A DNA stretch of 64,000 bases from Bradyrhizobium sp. (GCF_030697065.1 NZ_JAUYQU010000228.1:50009-114008); one strand, 5' to 3'; shown: positions 27,618-39,923, counted from the stretch's first letter. Made by a program: numbers and translations. The notes: generated by a model not told the origin, from the sequence alone.

Positions 27618-30580
27618 ACTCATCCGCGAAAGGCGACGCGGACCAACATCGTCTGGCCGCGCGGTTTGTGGACGGACCGCATGTGTCCGCTCCCGATAAA
27701 GCCGAACAGCGACTGGCAGACTGGCTGACCGATCTGACGCCGGTGCAGGCGGCTGCGATCGTCGACCTGACCGGCCGGTTCCCGCGCGCCAGGACCATTC
27801 TTCTCGGCATCGCCGAAGCCTCACCCTATCTGTTCGATCTCCTGCGCGCCGACGCCGCGCGCGCGATCCGGCTGCTCGAATGCGAGCCGGAGCCCCATCT
27901 GGCGCGGCTGATCGAAAGCACCTGCCGCGATGTCGCGGCCGCGTCGGCCGAAGCCGACGTGATGCAGTTGCTTCGCCGCATGAAATCCGAGGCGGCGCTG
28001 CTGATCGCGCTGTGCGACATCGGCGGCCTCTGGCCTGTCATGCGGGTGACGGCGGCACTGACCGATCTCGCGGTTGCCTCGGTGCAGGCGGCGCTGCGCT
28101 TTCTGCTGCGCCAGGAAGCCGGCCGCGGCAGGCTGAAGCCGCCGAGCTTCGATACCCCAGAGGACAACAGCGGCCTCGTCGTGCTCGCGATGGGCAAGAT
28201 GGGCGCCGGCGAACTGAATTATTCCAGCGACATCGATCTGATCGTATTTTTCGATTCCGACGCGCCGACGCTGGCGCCCGACATCGAGCCGCAGACCTTC
28301 TTCGTGCGAGTCACCCAGGCGCTCGCGCGGATCTTGCAGCAGCGCAATGGCGACGGCTACGTGTTCCGGGTCGATCTGCGGCTGCGGCCGGACCCGTCCT
28401 CCACCCAGGTGGCGATCTCGATGGCCGCGGCGCTGCATTATTACGAGCGGGACGGGCGGACCTGGGAGCGCGCGGCCATGATCAAGGCGCGGCCCTGCGC
28501 CGGCGATGCCAAAGCAGGCGAAGCGCTGGTGGCGGAAATCGCCCCTTTCGTCTGGCGCAAGCATCTGGACTTCGCCGCCCTGGCCGACGTCCACGACATG
28601 AAGCGGCAGATGCAGACCTTCCGCGGCCAGAGCGAGATCGCGGTCGAGGGGCACAACGTCAAGGTCGGGCGCGGCGGTATCCGCGAGATCGAGTTTTTCG
28701 CGCAGACCCAGCAATTGATCGCCGGCGGCCGGCATCCGGAATTGCGGGTCCGTCCGACGCTGGAAGCCCTCGATGTGCTGGCCTCGAGCAACTGGATCAC
28801 CTTTGCCGCGCGCGATGAACTTGCGGCGGCCTACATCTTCCTGCGCCGGGTCGAGCACCGGCTGCAGATGGTCGCGGACGAGCAGACCCATGCGCTGCCG
28901 GACGACGCCGAGGCGATGGAGCGTTTTGCGAACTTCTTCGGCCATGAGAGCCGCGCCGCGTTCGCCAGGGACCTGCTGTGCCACCTCAACATCGTGCAGG
29001 GGCATTACGGCAAGCTGTTCGAGGGCGATCCGGCCGGCACCGCGCAACTGCCGGCGGCGGATTACAGCGCCGGTCCCGACGATCCGAGGTTGATCGAACA
29101 CCTGGTCTCGCTCGGCTTCAAGAAGCCTGTCGTGGTGGCGGGAACCGTCCAGCAATGGCTGACCGGCGATTATCGCGCGCTGCGCGTCGAAGCGACACGC
29201 GAGGCTTTCGTCGACTTCATCCCGGGATTGATCGACGGCCTGGCGCATTCCGAAGAGCCCGACAATGCGGTATCGGCGTTCGACCGATTCCTCGGGGCGT
29301 TGCAGCGCGGCGGGCGGCTGATCTCGCTGCTGAACCAGAACCGCGAGCTGGTCGAACTGGTGGCGCTAATCCTCGGCGCGGCGCCCCGGCTCGGCGACAT
29401 GCTGGCGCGGCAGCCGCAGATCATGGACGGGCTGATCGATCCGCGCTTCTTCGGCGCCATGCCGGACCAGCGTGAACTGTCCATGCGGCTCGCGGCGACG
29501 CTGGCGGACGCCAGTGCCTATGAGGAGTTTCTCGACCGGCTGCGGCTGTTCGGCCAGGAGAGCCTGTTCCTGATCGGCACGCGGATCCTGTCCGGCACGG
29601 TCTCGGCCCAGCAGGCCAGCATCGCCTTTGCCGACGTCGCCGAGGGCATCGTCCACACCGTGCATGGCCTGGTCACCGACCGGTTCGCGGCCCAGCATGG
29701 CCGCATCAAGGGGCAGCAGACCGCGATTGTCGCGATGGGCCGGCTCGGCAGCCGCGAGATGACCGCCTCATCCGATCTCGATCTGATCCTGCTGTATGAT
29801 TTCGATCATGAGTATCCCGATTCCGACGGCGAGCGGCCGCTGCACGGCGCGCAGTATTTCGCCCGATTCACCCAGCGGCTGATCAGCGCCTTCACCACGC
29901 GGACCAATTACGGCGTGCTCTACGACGTCGATATGCGGCTGCGCCCGTCGGGGCGCGCCGGGCCGGTGGCTTCGCTGATCGATTCCTTCGCCGACTACCA
30001 GGAAAACGAAGCCTGGACCTGGGAGCACATGGCGCTGACCCGCGCGCGGGTGATCTCGGCGCCGCCTGAGCTTCGCGCCCGTATCGAGAGCGTCATTCGC
30101 GCCGTGCTGACGCGGCCGCGCGACCGCGCCGCCGTCGCCGGCGACGTCGCGGACATGCGTCGCGCCATCGCGCAGGAGAAGGGCGAGGGCGACGTCTGGG
30201 ATCTGAAATATGCCGCCGGCGGCATGGTCGATATCGACTTCATCGCGCAATATCTTCAGCTGGTTCACGCCGCCGACAAGCCGGAAATTCTCGACGTCTC
30301 CACGCTGCAGGTCTTGGACAGCGCCGCCCGGCTCGGCGTGCTGCCGCAACCGGCGGCGGAGACCTTGCGGTCGGCGACGCGGCTCTACCACGACCTGACG
30401 CAGATCCTGCGGCTCTGCGTCACCGAAAAATTCAAGCCGGAAACATCCGGCGAGGATCTCCTGCGCGTGCTGGCGCGGGCCGGCGACGCCCCGGACTTCT
30501 CCTCGCTGCAGGCGCGGGTCAAGGAGACCCAGACCGAGGTGAGGCGGGTGTTTACCGATATCGTCGAAGGGCGGAGTTGA
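27614..30580 (+). CDS. glnE: Glutamine synthetase adenylyltransferase/adenylyl-removing enzyme
   Basis: A 988-residue bifunctional enzyme that attaches AMP to, and phosphorolytically removes it from, a tyrosine of glutamine synthetase according to PII and glutamine signals. Two nucleotidyltransferase domains are seen: the N-terminal (removase) with GKMGAGELNYSSDIDL at about 194-209 and the C-terminal (transferase) with GRLGSREMTASSDLDL at about 709-724. Each is followed by a helical GlnE/GlnD-type linker domain. The length is typical. The ATG overlaps the kinase stop by 4 bases. A palindromic repeat follows in the gap to a convergent kinase gene. Confidence 0.97.
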   Translation: MNSSAKGDADQHRLAARFVDGPHVSAPDKAEQRLADWLTDLTPVQAAAIVDLTGRFPRARTILLGIAEASPYLFDLLRADAARAIRLLECEPEPHLARLIESTCRDVAAASAEADVMQLLRRMKSEAALLIALCDIGGLWPVMRVTAALTDLAVASVQAALRFLLRQEAGRGRLKPPSFDTPEDNSGLVVLAMGKMGAGELNYSSDIDLIVFFDSDAPTLAPDIEPQTFFVRVTQALARILQQRNGDGYVFRVDLRLRPDPSSTQVAISMAAALHYYERDGRTWERAAMIKARPCAGDAKAGEALVAEIAPFVWRKHLDFAALADVHDMKRQMQTFRGQSEIAVEGHNVKVGRGGIREIEFFAQTQQLIAGGRHPELRVRPTLEALDVLASSNWITFAARDELAAAYIFLRRVEHRLQMVADEQTHALPDDAEAMERFANFFGHESRAAFARDLLCHLNIVQGHYGKLFEGDPAGTAQLPAADYSAGPDDPRLIEHLVSLGFKKPVVVAGTVQQWLTGDYRALRVEATREAFVDFIPGLIDGLAHSEEPDNAVSAFDRFLGALQRGGRLISLLNQNRELVELVALILGAAPRLGDMLARQPQIMDGLIDPRFFGAMPDQRELSMRLAATLADASAYEEFLDRLRLFGQESLFLIGTRILSGTVSAQQASIAFADVAEGIVHTVHGLVTDRFAAQHGRIKGQQTAIVAMGRLGSREMTASSDLDLILLYDFDHEYPDSDGERPLHGAQYFARFTQRLISAFTTRTNYGVLYDVDMRLRPSGRAGPVASLIDSFADYQENEAWTWEHMALTRARVISAPPELRARIESVIRAVLTRPRDRAAVAGDVADMRRAIAQEKGEGDVWDLKYAAGGMVDIDFIAQYLQLVHAADKPEILDVSTLQVLDSAARLGVLPQPAAETLRSATRLYHDLTQILRLCVTEKFKPETSGEDLLRVLARAGDAPDFSSLQARVKETQTEVRRVFTDIVEGRS

Positions 30581-30624
30581 GAGCGGTTCGAAGGAATCCC
30601 GGCGGCGACGACTTTGAGCAACCG

Positions 30625-30718
30625 GTAGCCCGGATGAAGCGCAGCGAAATCCGGGGCGCCTGGTTCCCGGATTGCGCTGCGCTTCATCCGGGCTACGGTC
30701 GCTCCGCTCGCAATGACG
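30625..30718. repeat. Palindromic repeat (GTAGCCCGGATGAAGC family) plus second-family tail
   Basis: GTAGCCCGGATGAAGCGCAG and its mirror CTGCGCTTCATCCGGGCTAC (30625-30696) form a long inverted repeat in the convergent gap between glnE and the PAS kinase gene. It is directly joined to CGCTCCGCTCGCAATGACG (to 30718), the end of the repeat family at 35891-35975. It may act as a bidirectional terminator. Confidence 0.85.
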
Positions 30719-30732
30719 TCCGAAAAATCGCT

Positions 30733-33036
<2,304 letters not shown>

Positions 33037-33093
33037 ACCTGCACCCCTCGGAGAGCTCTTGCACCTAATTCGAAACTGGCCCCAGTCACTTTC

Positions 33094-33221
33094 GAATCAC
33101 AGCGATTTGAATCCAGTTTGGCCGGGCTGTCGAGAGTCAACGATTCGTTAATTAAAAATAAATCTTGTCCAACGGGGAATCGGGACTCGAATTGCCCGCA
33201 AAAATACCGGCCGGGTGAGTC
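33094..33221 (-). promoter_or_regulatory. GANTC cluster and CtrA-like box upstream of the PleC-like kinase
   Basis: Seven GANTC sites (CcrM methylation targets) start at 33094, 33109, 33134, 33142, 33177, 33184 and 33217; an eighth is in the coding start at 32993. On the minus strand TTTA-N7-TTAAC at 33147-33162 is one mismatch from the CtrA consensus TTAA-N7-TTAAC. The region is the only upstream sequence of the kinase gene. Function as a cell-cycle promoter is inferred. Confidence 0.55.
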
Positions 33222-33253
33222 CGAAAGGAGAACGCGCGCCCGGCGGCGAAATT

Positions 33254-34636
33254 TCAGCGCGCGTGCGGCGGCTCGGCATGGCTGATGACGCGCTTCACCG
33301 TCGGGAAGGCGCGGCGCAGCGCGCGCTCGATCTCGTCGACGTTCTGGTGCACCTTGATCACGCTCATCGAGGGCGCGGCGCGGCAGTGGAAGTTGACGAT
33401 TTCGCCGGCATCGGTGTTGCGCACCCGCACATTGTGCACGTCGTGGATGGCGCCGTCGGCGGCAAAGCGCGCCAACGCCGCCTTGATGGTTTCGACGCGT
33501 TCCGGCGCGGCATCGGTTCCCTGGGGCAATTCCGGTTCCAGCGGTTCGATGTGGGTGTCGACTTCGACATCCTCGCCGAACTCGTCGCGTATGTTGCGTT
33601 CCAGCCCGTGGGCGATGTCGTGGGCCGCCGTCAGCGGCATGTCGCCGTCGACCTCGAGGTCGATGGAGACGGTGAGCTTGCCGCCGAGGTCGTGCACTGT
33701 GACGTGGTGGATCGCGAGGCCGGAATTGCGGGCGATCACCATGATGCGTTCCCGCACACTTTCATTGTCGCGCGCGACCGGCACCGCGGTGAATGTCAGG
33801 TCGGCGTCACCGAGCGCCTTGCTGACAGCCTGCTGCGCCGCTCGCTTGATCTGCTCGACGCGGTCGATCGGATAGGTGCGCGGAACCTGGACGATGGCGT
33901 CGATGAAATGGGTCGCGCCGACCATCCGTACCCGCAGCCGCTCGACATCGACCACGCCGGGCGCCGTCCGGATCGCGGCGTCGGCCTTCTCGGAGACGCC
34001 TGCGGGCGCACGGTCGAGCAGGGTCTCCACGGTGGAACGCGTCATTCTCACGCCGAGCAGGCCGATGATCAGGGCAACCGCGATGGCGGCCGCCGCGTCG
34101 CCCCACCAGAAGCCGAGGCCGGCCAGGATGAGGCCGGCGATGACGGCAAAGGAACCGAACATGTCGGAGGCGAAATGCAGTGCATCGGCGGCGAGCGCCT
34201 GGCTGTGCGTTTCGCGCGCGGCGCGGTGCAGCGCGCGCGCGCGCCAGAAGTTCACGGCGATCTCGACGACCAGCACGATGAAGGGGATTGCCGAGATGGT
34301 CGGCGGCGGTGCGCGTTCGCTCAGTCGGCCCCAGGCTTCGACCAGGATGCCCCCCGCCAGCAGATAGAGCAGGGCGGTGATGCCGAGCGCCGAAAGGCTC
34401 TCGAACTTGCCGTGGCCGTAATGATGCTCGTCGTCCGCCGGCCGGTCGGAAACCCGCACTACCGCCCAGGTGATGATGGTGGCCAGCATGTCGATGGCGC
34501 TGTGCAACGCGTCGGAGATCAGCGCCAGCGAGCCGATGGCGATGCCGACGGCAAGTTTCGCCGCTGCCATCGCGGCGCTGGCGAAAATCGAAATCGCCGC
34601 GACGCGGGTTTTGAGGGTGTGAACGGGGTAGGCCAT
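33254..34636 (-). CDS. Cation diffusion facilitator with extended C-terminus
   Basis: A 460-residue CDF metal/proton antiporter, inner membrane, exporting divalent cations. Six membrane helices span about 12-200. Site A residues appear as HxxxD in TM2 (His45, Asp49 in SDALHSAIDM) and HxxxD in TM5 (His154, Asp158 in ADALHFASDM), the arrangement usual for zinc rather than manganese. HHYGHGKFESLSA is the family loop. The protein is about 150 residues longer than standard: after the normal cytoplasmic domain (about 214-287) there are two further segments of the same size and pattern (about 293-365 and 378-456). A 25-bp palindrome lies 64 bases upstream of the start. Confidence 0.92.
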   Translation of the reverse strand: MAYPVHTLKTRVAAISIFASAAMAAAKLAVGIAIGSLALISDALHSAIDMLATIITWAVVRVSDRPADDEHHYGHGKFESLSALGITALLYLLAGGILVEAWGRLSERAPPPTISAIPFIVLVVEIAVNFWRARALHRAARETHSQALAADALHFASDMFGSFAVIAGLILAGLGFWWGDAAAAIAVALIIGLLGVRMTRSTVETLLDRAPAGVSEKADAAIRTAPGVVDVERLRVRMVGATHFIDAIVQVPRTYPIDRVEQIKRAAQQAVSKALGDADLTFTAVPVARDNESVRERIMVIARNSGLAIHHVTVHDLGGKLTVSIDLEVDGDMPLTAAHDIAHGLERNIRDEFGEDVEVDTHIEPLEPELPQGTDAAPERVETIKAALARFAADGAIHDVHNVRVRNTDAGEIVNFHCRAAPSMSVIKVHQNVDEIERALRRAFPTVKRVISHAEPPHAR

Positions 34637-34699
34637 GCGCCGGGGTGTAGCAGGCCGTCATGCAGGTTAAAAGCGCGTATGGAGTGCACTATCGCACTC

Positions 34700-34724
34700 A
34701 TTCGCAGCAAGGATTGTTGCGAAT
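34700..34724 (-). promoter_or_regulatory. Palindrome upstream of the CDF gene, candidate metal-responsive operator
   Basis: ATTCGCAGCAA and TTGTTGCGAAT around GGA: 11-base arms with one mismatch. It lies 64-88 bases before the CDF start, where the promoter must be. The next repeat, GAGTGC-ACTATC-GCACTC at 34682-34699, is closer to the gene. The arms are vaguely like alphaproteobacterial Fur/Mur boxes; the regulator is unknown. Confidence 0.45.
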
Positions 34725-34747
34725 TGTTCTGATTTAGGAAGCGGCGC

Positions 34748-34837
34748 GTAGGGTGGGCAAAGCGAAGCGTGCCCACCATTCAAAATAACGGGACGGCTGG
34801 TGGGCACAGCGCGAAGGCGCGCCTTTGCCCACCCTAC
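34748..34837. repeat. Palindromic repeat (GTAGGGTGGGCAAAG family), copy 1
   Basis: Begins GTAGGGTGGGCAAAG and ends CTTTGCCCACCCTAC, with inner GTGCCCACC / GGTGGGCAC arms. Found in the gap between the CDF and MDR genes. Other copies in the window are at 51937-52046, 52175-52284 and 55666-55762. Confidence 0.92.
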
Positions 34838-34878
34838 GCGATCTCGCGTTACAGCGTCATTGAATCGATCCTGAAGGA

Positions 34879-35853
34879 TTACAGCGTCACCACGATCTTG
34901 CCGAGGTGCCGGTTGGCTTCCATGTGGTCGAACGCCTTGCCGATGTCGTCGAATGAAAACACCTTGTCGATCGGCAATTGCAGTTTGCGCGATTCCACCG
35001 CGCCCCAGATATCCTTGCGGACTTCGGCAAAGATCTCGCGGATTTCCTCGATCGAGCGGGTGCGGAAGGTGACGCCGATATAGTTGATGCGGCGCGCGGC
35101 GTGCAGGTCGAAATTGAAATCGCCGTGGGTGCCGCCGAGCCGGCCGACATTGACGATGCGGCCCTTGACCTTGGTGGCTTTCAAATTCTGGTTGGCGACC
35201 GGTCCGGAGATCTGGTCGACGATCAGGTCGACGCCTTCGCCGCCGGTCGCCTTCAGCACCTGGTCGACCCAGCCGGGATCGGACGAATCCACCGCGAGGT
35301 CGGCGCCGAAATCCTTTAGCCGTCCGCGGCGGGTCGCGTCGGTCGACGAGCCGATCACGGTTTTGGCGCCCTTGAGTTTGGCAATCTGCAGCGCCATCAG
35401 GCCGACGCCGGAACTGGCGCCCTGGATCAGCACGGTCTGGCCCGGCTGCAGCGCGCCGTTGGTCACCACCGCGTTGTGCATCGTGGCGAGCGCGACGGGC
35501 AGGGTGGCCGCGTCCTCAAAACTCATATTGGCGTTGGAGGGAACGTGGAACAGCCGGCCGTGATCCGCCAGCGTGTATTCCGCGAACGCGGCGCCGCCGG
35601 AGCCCATCACCCGGTCGCCGACCGCAACGCCTTTGGCCTCGGGGCCGACTTCGGCGACTTCGCCCGCCCATTCCATCCCGAGCACGGTGCCGGCGCCGCC
35701 GGCGCTGCCATGGACGTGGCCCTTGGTCATGCCGAGGTCCGCGCGGTTGAGGCCGCAGGCGCGGACGCGCACCAGCACCTGGGCGGCTTTCGGCGATGGC
35801 TTCGCGACATCGGTGATTTCAGCGCCGTTGGCGCCATAGACATAGGCTTTCAT
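34879..35853 (-). CDS. MDR-family quinone oxidoreductase-like protein
   Basis: A 324-residue zinc-independent medium-chain dehydrogenase/reductase, NADPH-dependent. The GroES-like catalytic domain (1-120) includes the sequence GLNRADLGMTKGH, typical of quinone oxidoreductases, and lacks the structural-zinc cysteines. The Rossmann part carries VLIQGASSGVGLMALQIAKLK. The end motif HLGKIVVTL is standard. Likely substrates are quinones or enones; the exact one is unknown. It stands alone between two palindromic repeats. Confidence 0.88.
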   Translation of the reverse strand: MKAYVYGANGAEITDVAKPSPKAAQVLVRVRACGLNRADLGMTKGHVHGSAGGAGTVLGMEWAGEVAEVGPEAKGVAVGDRVMGSGGAAFAEYTLADHGRLFHVPSNANMSFEDAATLPVALATMHNAVVTNGALQPGQTVLIQGASSGVGLMALQIAKLKGAKTVIGSSTDATRRGRLKDFGADLAVDSSDPGWVDQVLKATGGEGVDLIVDQISGPVANQNLKATKVKGRIVNVGRLGGTHGDFNFDLHAARRINYIGVTFRTRSIEEIREIFAEVRKDIWGAVESRKLQLPIDKVFSFDDIGKAFDHMEANRHLGKIVVTL

Positions 35854-35890
35854 GCGCGTTCTTCTTTTTCAATTGGCAGCATATGCTGGC

Positions 35891-35975
35891 CGTCATTGCG
35901 AGGAGCGTAGCGACGAAGCAATCCACTCTTTCTTTTCGGGGCAAGATGGATTGCTTCGCTCCGCTCGCAATGACG
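35891..35975. repeat. Palindromic repeat (CGTCATTGCGAGGAGC family)
   Basis: CGTCATTGCGAGGAGCGTAG with GAAGCAATCCA pairs with TGGATTGCTTC and GCTCCGCTCGCAATGACG. It lies between the MDR gene and the flavoprotein gene. A tail of the same family is fused to the repeat at 30625-30718. Confidence 0.9.
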
Positions 35976-36010
35976 TGGAGGGTGCGGAGACCTTATCCCG
36001 CCTCTCCCGA

Positions 36011-37060
<1,050 letters not shown>

Positions 37061-37239
37061 TCAGGGGGCAGGATGACGGTATGCCCGGCAAATGTCTACC
37101 GGGCACGAGGACCGTTCAAACAACGCGATCATGCAAAAACGGGGCTTTGTTTCCGCGGGGCGGACAATTCCTGCATTCAGTCCGGCAGTTCGCGCGCGCT
37201 GCAGTGCTTCGACGCCTGAGGAGATCGCGGCCGACGGTG

Positions 37240-37671
37240 TCAGGCCGCAGAGACGGATCGTGTGGCCATGGCCTCGTCGTCGAACGCGGTGGAGATATCG
37301 CGGATGCTGATGACGCCGGTCAGGCTGTAGCTGTCTATTACCGGCAGATGTCGGATGTGGTTCTTGTTCATGAGATGACGCACGTGTTCGAGCGTATCGG
37401 TGGAACTGCATGACACCAGTTGCTGCACCGAGATCAGTTGCGAGACCTTCAGGCTGACGCCGGCCGCGCCGTGCTCGGCGACGGCGCGGACCACATCGCG
37501 CTCGGTAAACATGCCGACCGCCGTGTTGCCTTCGGTACGCACCACGTCCTTGACCACGAGCGCGCTGATGTTGCTGGCGCGCATCAGCCGGGCGGCAATG
37601 GCCACGGTTTCATTCATCCGAACCGTCGCAACGCGCGCCGTCTTCTTGCGCAGGATGTCTCCGACTTGCAT
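37240..37671 (-). CDS. CBS-pair domain protein
   Basis: A 143-residue protein consisting almost wholly of two CBS motifs (about 1-65 and 75-135), which pair into a Bateman module that binds adenine nucleotides or S-adenosylmethionine. Sequences include MFTERDVVRAVAEHG and HIRHLPVIDSYSLTGVISIRDI. GAAGGAGG before the ATG fixes the start at 37671. It is the free-standing type whose partner is unknown. Its promoter contains one of the five 17-bp palindromes of the oxalate locus placed directly after a perfect TTGACA, so it is probably co-regulated with oxalate genes. Confidence 0.9.
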   Translation of the reverse strand: MQVGDILRKKTARVATVRMNETVAIAARLMRASNISALVVKDVVRTEGNTAVGMFTERDVVRAVAEHGAAGVSLKVSQLISVQQLVSCSSTDTLEHVRHLMNKNHIRHLPVIDSYSLTGVISIRDISTAFDDEAMATRSVSAA

Positions 37672-37710
37672 CGCAACCTCCTTCAGGGGCCAAAGGTTAA
37701 GTAACAAGTT

Positions 37711-37735
37711 TGGTATACATTATGCCAAATGTCAA
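37711..37735 (-). promoter_or_regulatory. Promoter and operator of the CBS gene
   Basis: On the minus strand a perfect -35 TTGACA (37735-37730) is followed after 2 bases by the palindrome at 37711-37727 (TGGTATACATTATGCCA on the plus strand). The palindrome fills the spacer up to the expected -10. Same architecture as upstream of gntR (site at 45596) and, with a longer spacing, of the CoA ligase (site at 45677). Confidence 0.7.
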
Positions 37736-37781
37736 TATGCCATCGATGGTCGCCGCCGTCGGGGGGATGGGCCCAAATGCA

Positions 37782-37814
37782 AAGCGCGCGCTCATCAGGG
37801 ATGGGCGCGCGCTT
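37782..37814 (-). terminator. Hairpin after tctA
   Basis: AAGCGCGCGC (37782-37791) pairs perfectly with GCGCGCGCTT (37805-37814) around a 13-base loop, 27 bases beyond the tctA stop. Only a weak T-rich tail follows on the minus strand. Probable end of the tctCBA transcript. Confidence 0.6.
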
Positions 37815-37840
37815 CGCGGGAAGGGGATGTGACGGACGTG

Positions 37841-39349
37841 TCAGGCGGCCGCGGTGCGGGTTCCTCGCAACCGGGTGATGACTTCCTGGATGGCGGACCA
37901 GAACAGCGCGATCAGCCCCAGCACCATGATCGTGGAGACCAGCGGATTGGAGAAGAAGATGCCGAGCGAGCCCTGCGATCCCAGCAGCGACTGACGGAAC
38001 GCTTCTTCCGCCTTGTCGCCGAGCACGATGGCCAGCACCAGCGGCGCGAGGGGGTAGTTGCACTTCTTGAGCAGGTAGCCGATGACGCCGAATCCCAGCA
38101 TCAGCATCACGTCGAAGGTGCTGGAGTGAACCGAATAGGCGCCGATCGCGCACAGCACCAGGATGAGCGGCGCGATGATGCTGAACGGCACCCGCAGGAT
38201 CGCCGCGAAGATAGGCACGCAGGTCAGCACGATGATGAGGCCGAACAGATTGCCGAGATACATCGAGGCGATCAGGCCCCAGACGAATTCCTTCTGCTCG
38301 ACGAACAGCATCGGGCCGGGCTGCAGGCCCCAGATCAGGAGGCCGCCGAGCAGCACGGCGGCGGTCGGCGAGCCGGGCACGCCGAGCGAGAGCATCGGCA
38401 GCAATGCCGCGGTACCGGCGGCATGCGCCGCGGTCTCCGGCGCAACCACGCCCTCGATCTCGCCCTTGCCGAAATTCTTGCCGTTCTTCGAAACCCGCTT
38501 GGCGATGCCGTAGCTCATGAACGACGCCGGCGTGGCGCCTGCCGGCGTGATGCCCATCCAGCAGCCGATGATGCAGGAGCGCAGCGAGGTCATCCAGTAT
38601 TTGGGCAGGCCCTTCCAGGTCTCCATCACGACGCGCAGATTGATCTTCGCCTTGCCGCCGCGGAAGCTCAGCCCTTCTTCCATCGTGAGCAGGATTTCTC
38701 CGATGCCGAACAGGCCGATCACGGCGATCAGGAAGTCGAACCCGTTGAGCAGTTCGGTGAACCCGAAGGTCAGGCGCAATTGTCCGGTGATGGAGTCGAG
38801 GCCGACGGCGGCCAGTGCGAAGCCCATCATCATCGCGGCGATGGTCTTGAACGGCGGTTCCTTGCTCAAACCGACGAAACTGCAGAACGCCAGGAAATAC
38901 ACCGCGAATTTTTCCGCCGGCCCGAATTGCAGCGCGAAGCTGGCGACCAGCGGCGCGACCAGCGTGATCATGATGACGGCGAACAGCGCACCGACGAACG
39001 AGGAGGTGAAGGCGGCGGTCAGGGCCTCGCCGGCCTTGCCCTGTTGCGCCATCGGGTAGCCGTCGAAGGTCGTCGCCACCGACCATGGTTCGCCCGGGAT
39101 GTTGAACAATATCGAGGTGATTGCGCCGCCGAACAGGGCGCCCCAGTAGATGCAGGACAGCATGATGATGGCGGAAGTCGGCGGCATGCTGAAGGTCAGC
39201 GGCAGCAGGATCGCCACGCCGTTGGCGCCGCCCAGTCCCGGCAACACGCCGATGATGACGCCGAGCACGATGCCGAGCACCATCACCATGATGTTGAAGG
39301 GCTGCAGCGCCACCGCGAAGCCGTGAAACAGATTGACGAGTTCTTCCAT
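37841..39349 (-). CDS. tctA: Tripartite tricarboxylate transporter, large permease TctA
   Basis: A 502-residue polytopic permease, the large membrane subunit of a TTT-family secondary transporter driven by ion gradients. The family signature is present near the N-terminus (LPGLGGANGVAILLPLTF) and repeated in inverted form (MGITPAGATPASFMSYGIAKR). About 11-12 hydrophobic segments. Third gene of a tctC-tctB-tctA unit. The unit lies directly beside oxc/frc and shares their putative operators, which suggests that it imports oxalate or a related dicarboxylate; substrate cannot be read from the permease itself. Confidence 0.94.
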   Translation of the reverse strand: MEELVNLFHGFAVALQPFNIMVMVLGIVLGVIIGVLPGLGGANGVAILLPLTFSMPPTSAIIMLSCIYWGALFGGAITSILFNIPGEPWSVATTFDGYPMAQQGKAGEALTAAFTSSFVGALFAVIMITLVAPLVASFALQFGPAEKFAVYFLAFCSFVGLSKEPPFKTIAAMMMGFALAAVGLDSITGQLRLTFGFTELLNGFDFLIAVIGLFGIGEILLTMEEGLSFRGGKAKINLRVVMETWKGLPKYWMTSLRSCIIGCWMGITPAGATPASFMSYGIAKRVSKNGKNFGKGEIEGVVAPETAAHAAGTAALLPMLSLGVPGSPTAAVLLGGLLIWGLQPGPMLFVEQKEFVWGLIASMYLGNLFGLIIVLTCVPIFAAILRVPFSIIAPLILVLCAIGAYSVHSSTFDVMLMLGFGVIGYLLKKCNYPLAPLVLAIVLGDKAEEAFRQSLLGSQGSLGIFFSNPLVSTIMVLGLIALFWSAIQEVITRLRGTRTAAA

Positions 39350-39413
39350 GGTGTAAGTCCTGCGGCCCTGAGCTGACGCTTGTGTTGAGCTGGCGCTTCT
39401 GGCGACCGGGCGC

Positions 39414-39923
39414 CTAGAGGCCCAACCATTCCTCGATCGGCCCTTTGGGAAGCGGGACCAGGAAGTAACGTTCGAAGATGAAATAGGTGACGATCGGCAT
39501 GCCGAGCGCCACGCCGAGCACCGTCAGCCAGCGGTACTTGCCGAGCCATCGCATGAAGTAGCCGATGAAGATGATCGAGGCGACGTACAGGCCGATGAAG
39601 GGCATCGAGCCGACATAGATTGCGGTGGGGATGACGACGCTCATGACCTGGCGAAGCTGTCCCCACTCGGCGAACAGGCCGTCGTCCCCGTCGCGCAGCG
39701 CGTGCCAGAGATTGATGGCGCTGGAGACGACGATGAAGAGGCCGATGTAGAACGGGAAGAATCCGGCGCGTGGGCCCTCGGCTCCCCAGTTGATCCCGGC
39801 CTTCCAGCTGCCGATGATCACGACGACCCCGAACAGCGCGAACAGCACGGCGACGCCGGCCTCCACAACCTTGTGCCTTGGGCCGTGAGTTGGGCCGGCA
39901 GCGCCTGAACTATCTGTCGTCAT
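39414..39923 (-). CDS. tctB: Tripartite tricarboxylate transporter, small permease TctB
   Basis: A 169-residue small permease subunit with four hydrophobic helices (about 17-37, 50-68, 92-120 and 130-150), poorly conserved in sequence as is usual for TctB. The start has GGAG 5 bases upstream. It lies between tctC and tctA, 81 and 64 bases from them. The YIGLFIVVSSAINLWHAL and KYRWLTVLGVALG segments fit TctB. It forms the membrane complex with TctA. Confidence 0.88.
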   Translation of the reverse strand: MTTDSSGAAGPTHGPRHKVVEAGVAVLFALFGVVVIIGSWKAGINWGAEGPRAGFFPFYIGLFIVVSSAINLWHALRDGDDGLFAEWGQLRQVMSVVIPTAIYVGSMPFIGLYVASIIFIGYFMRWLGKYRWLTVLGVALGMPIVTYFIFERYFLVPLPKGPIEEWLGL

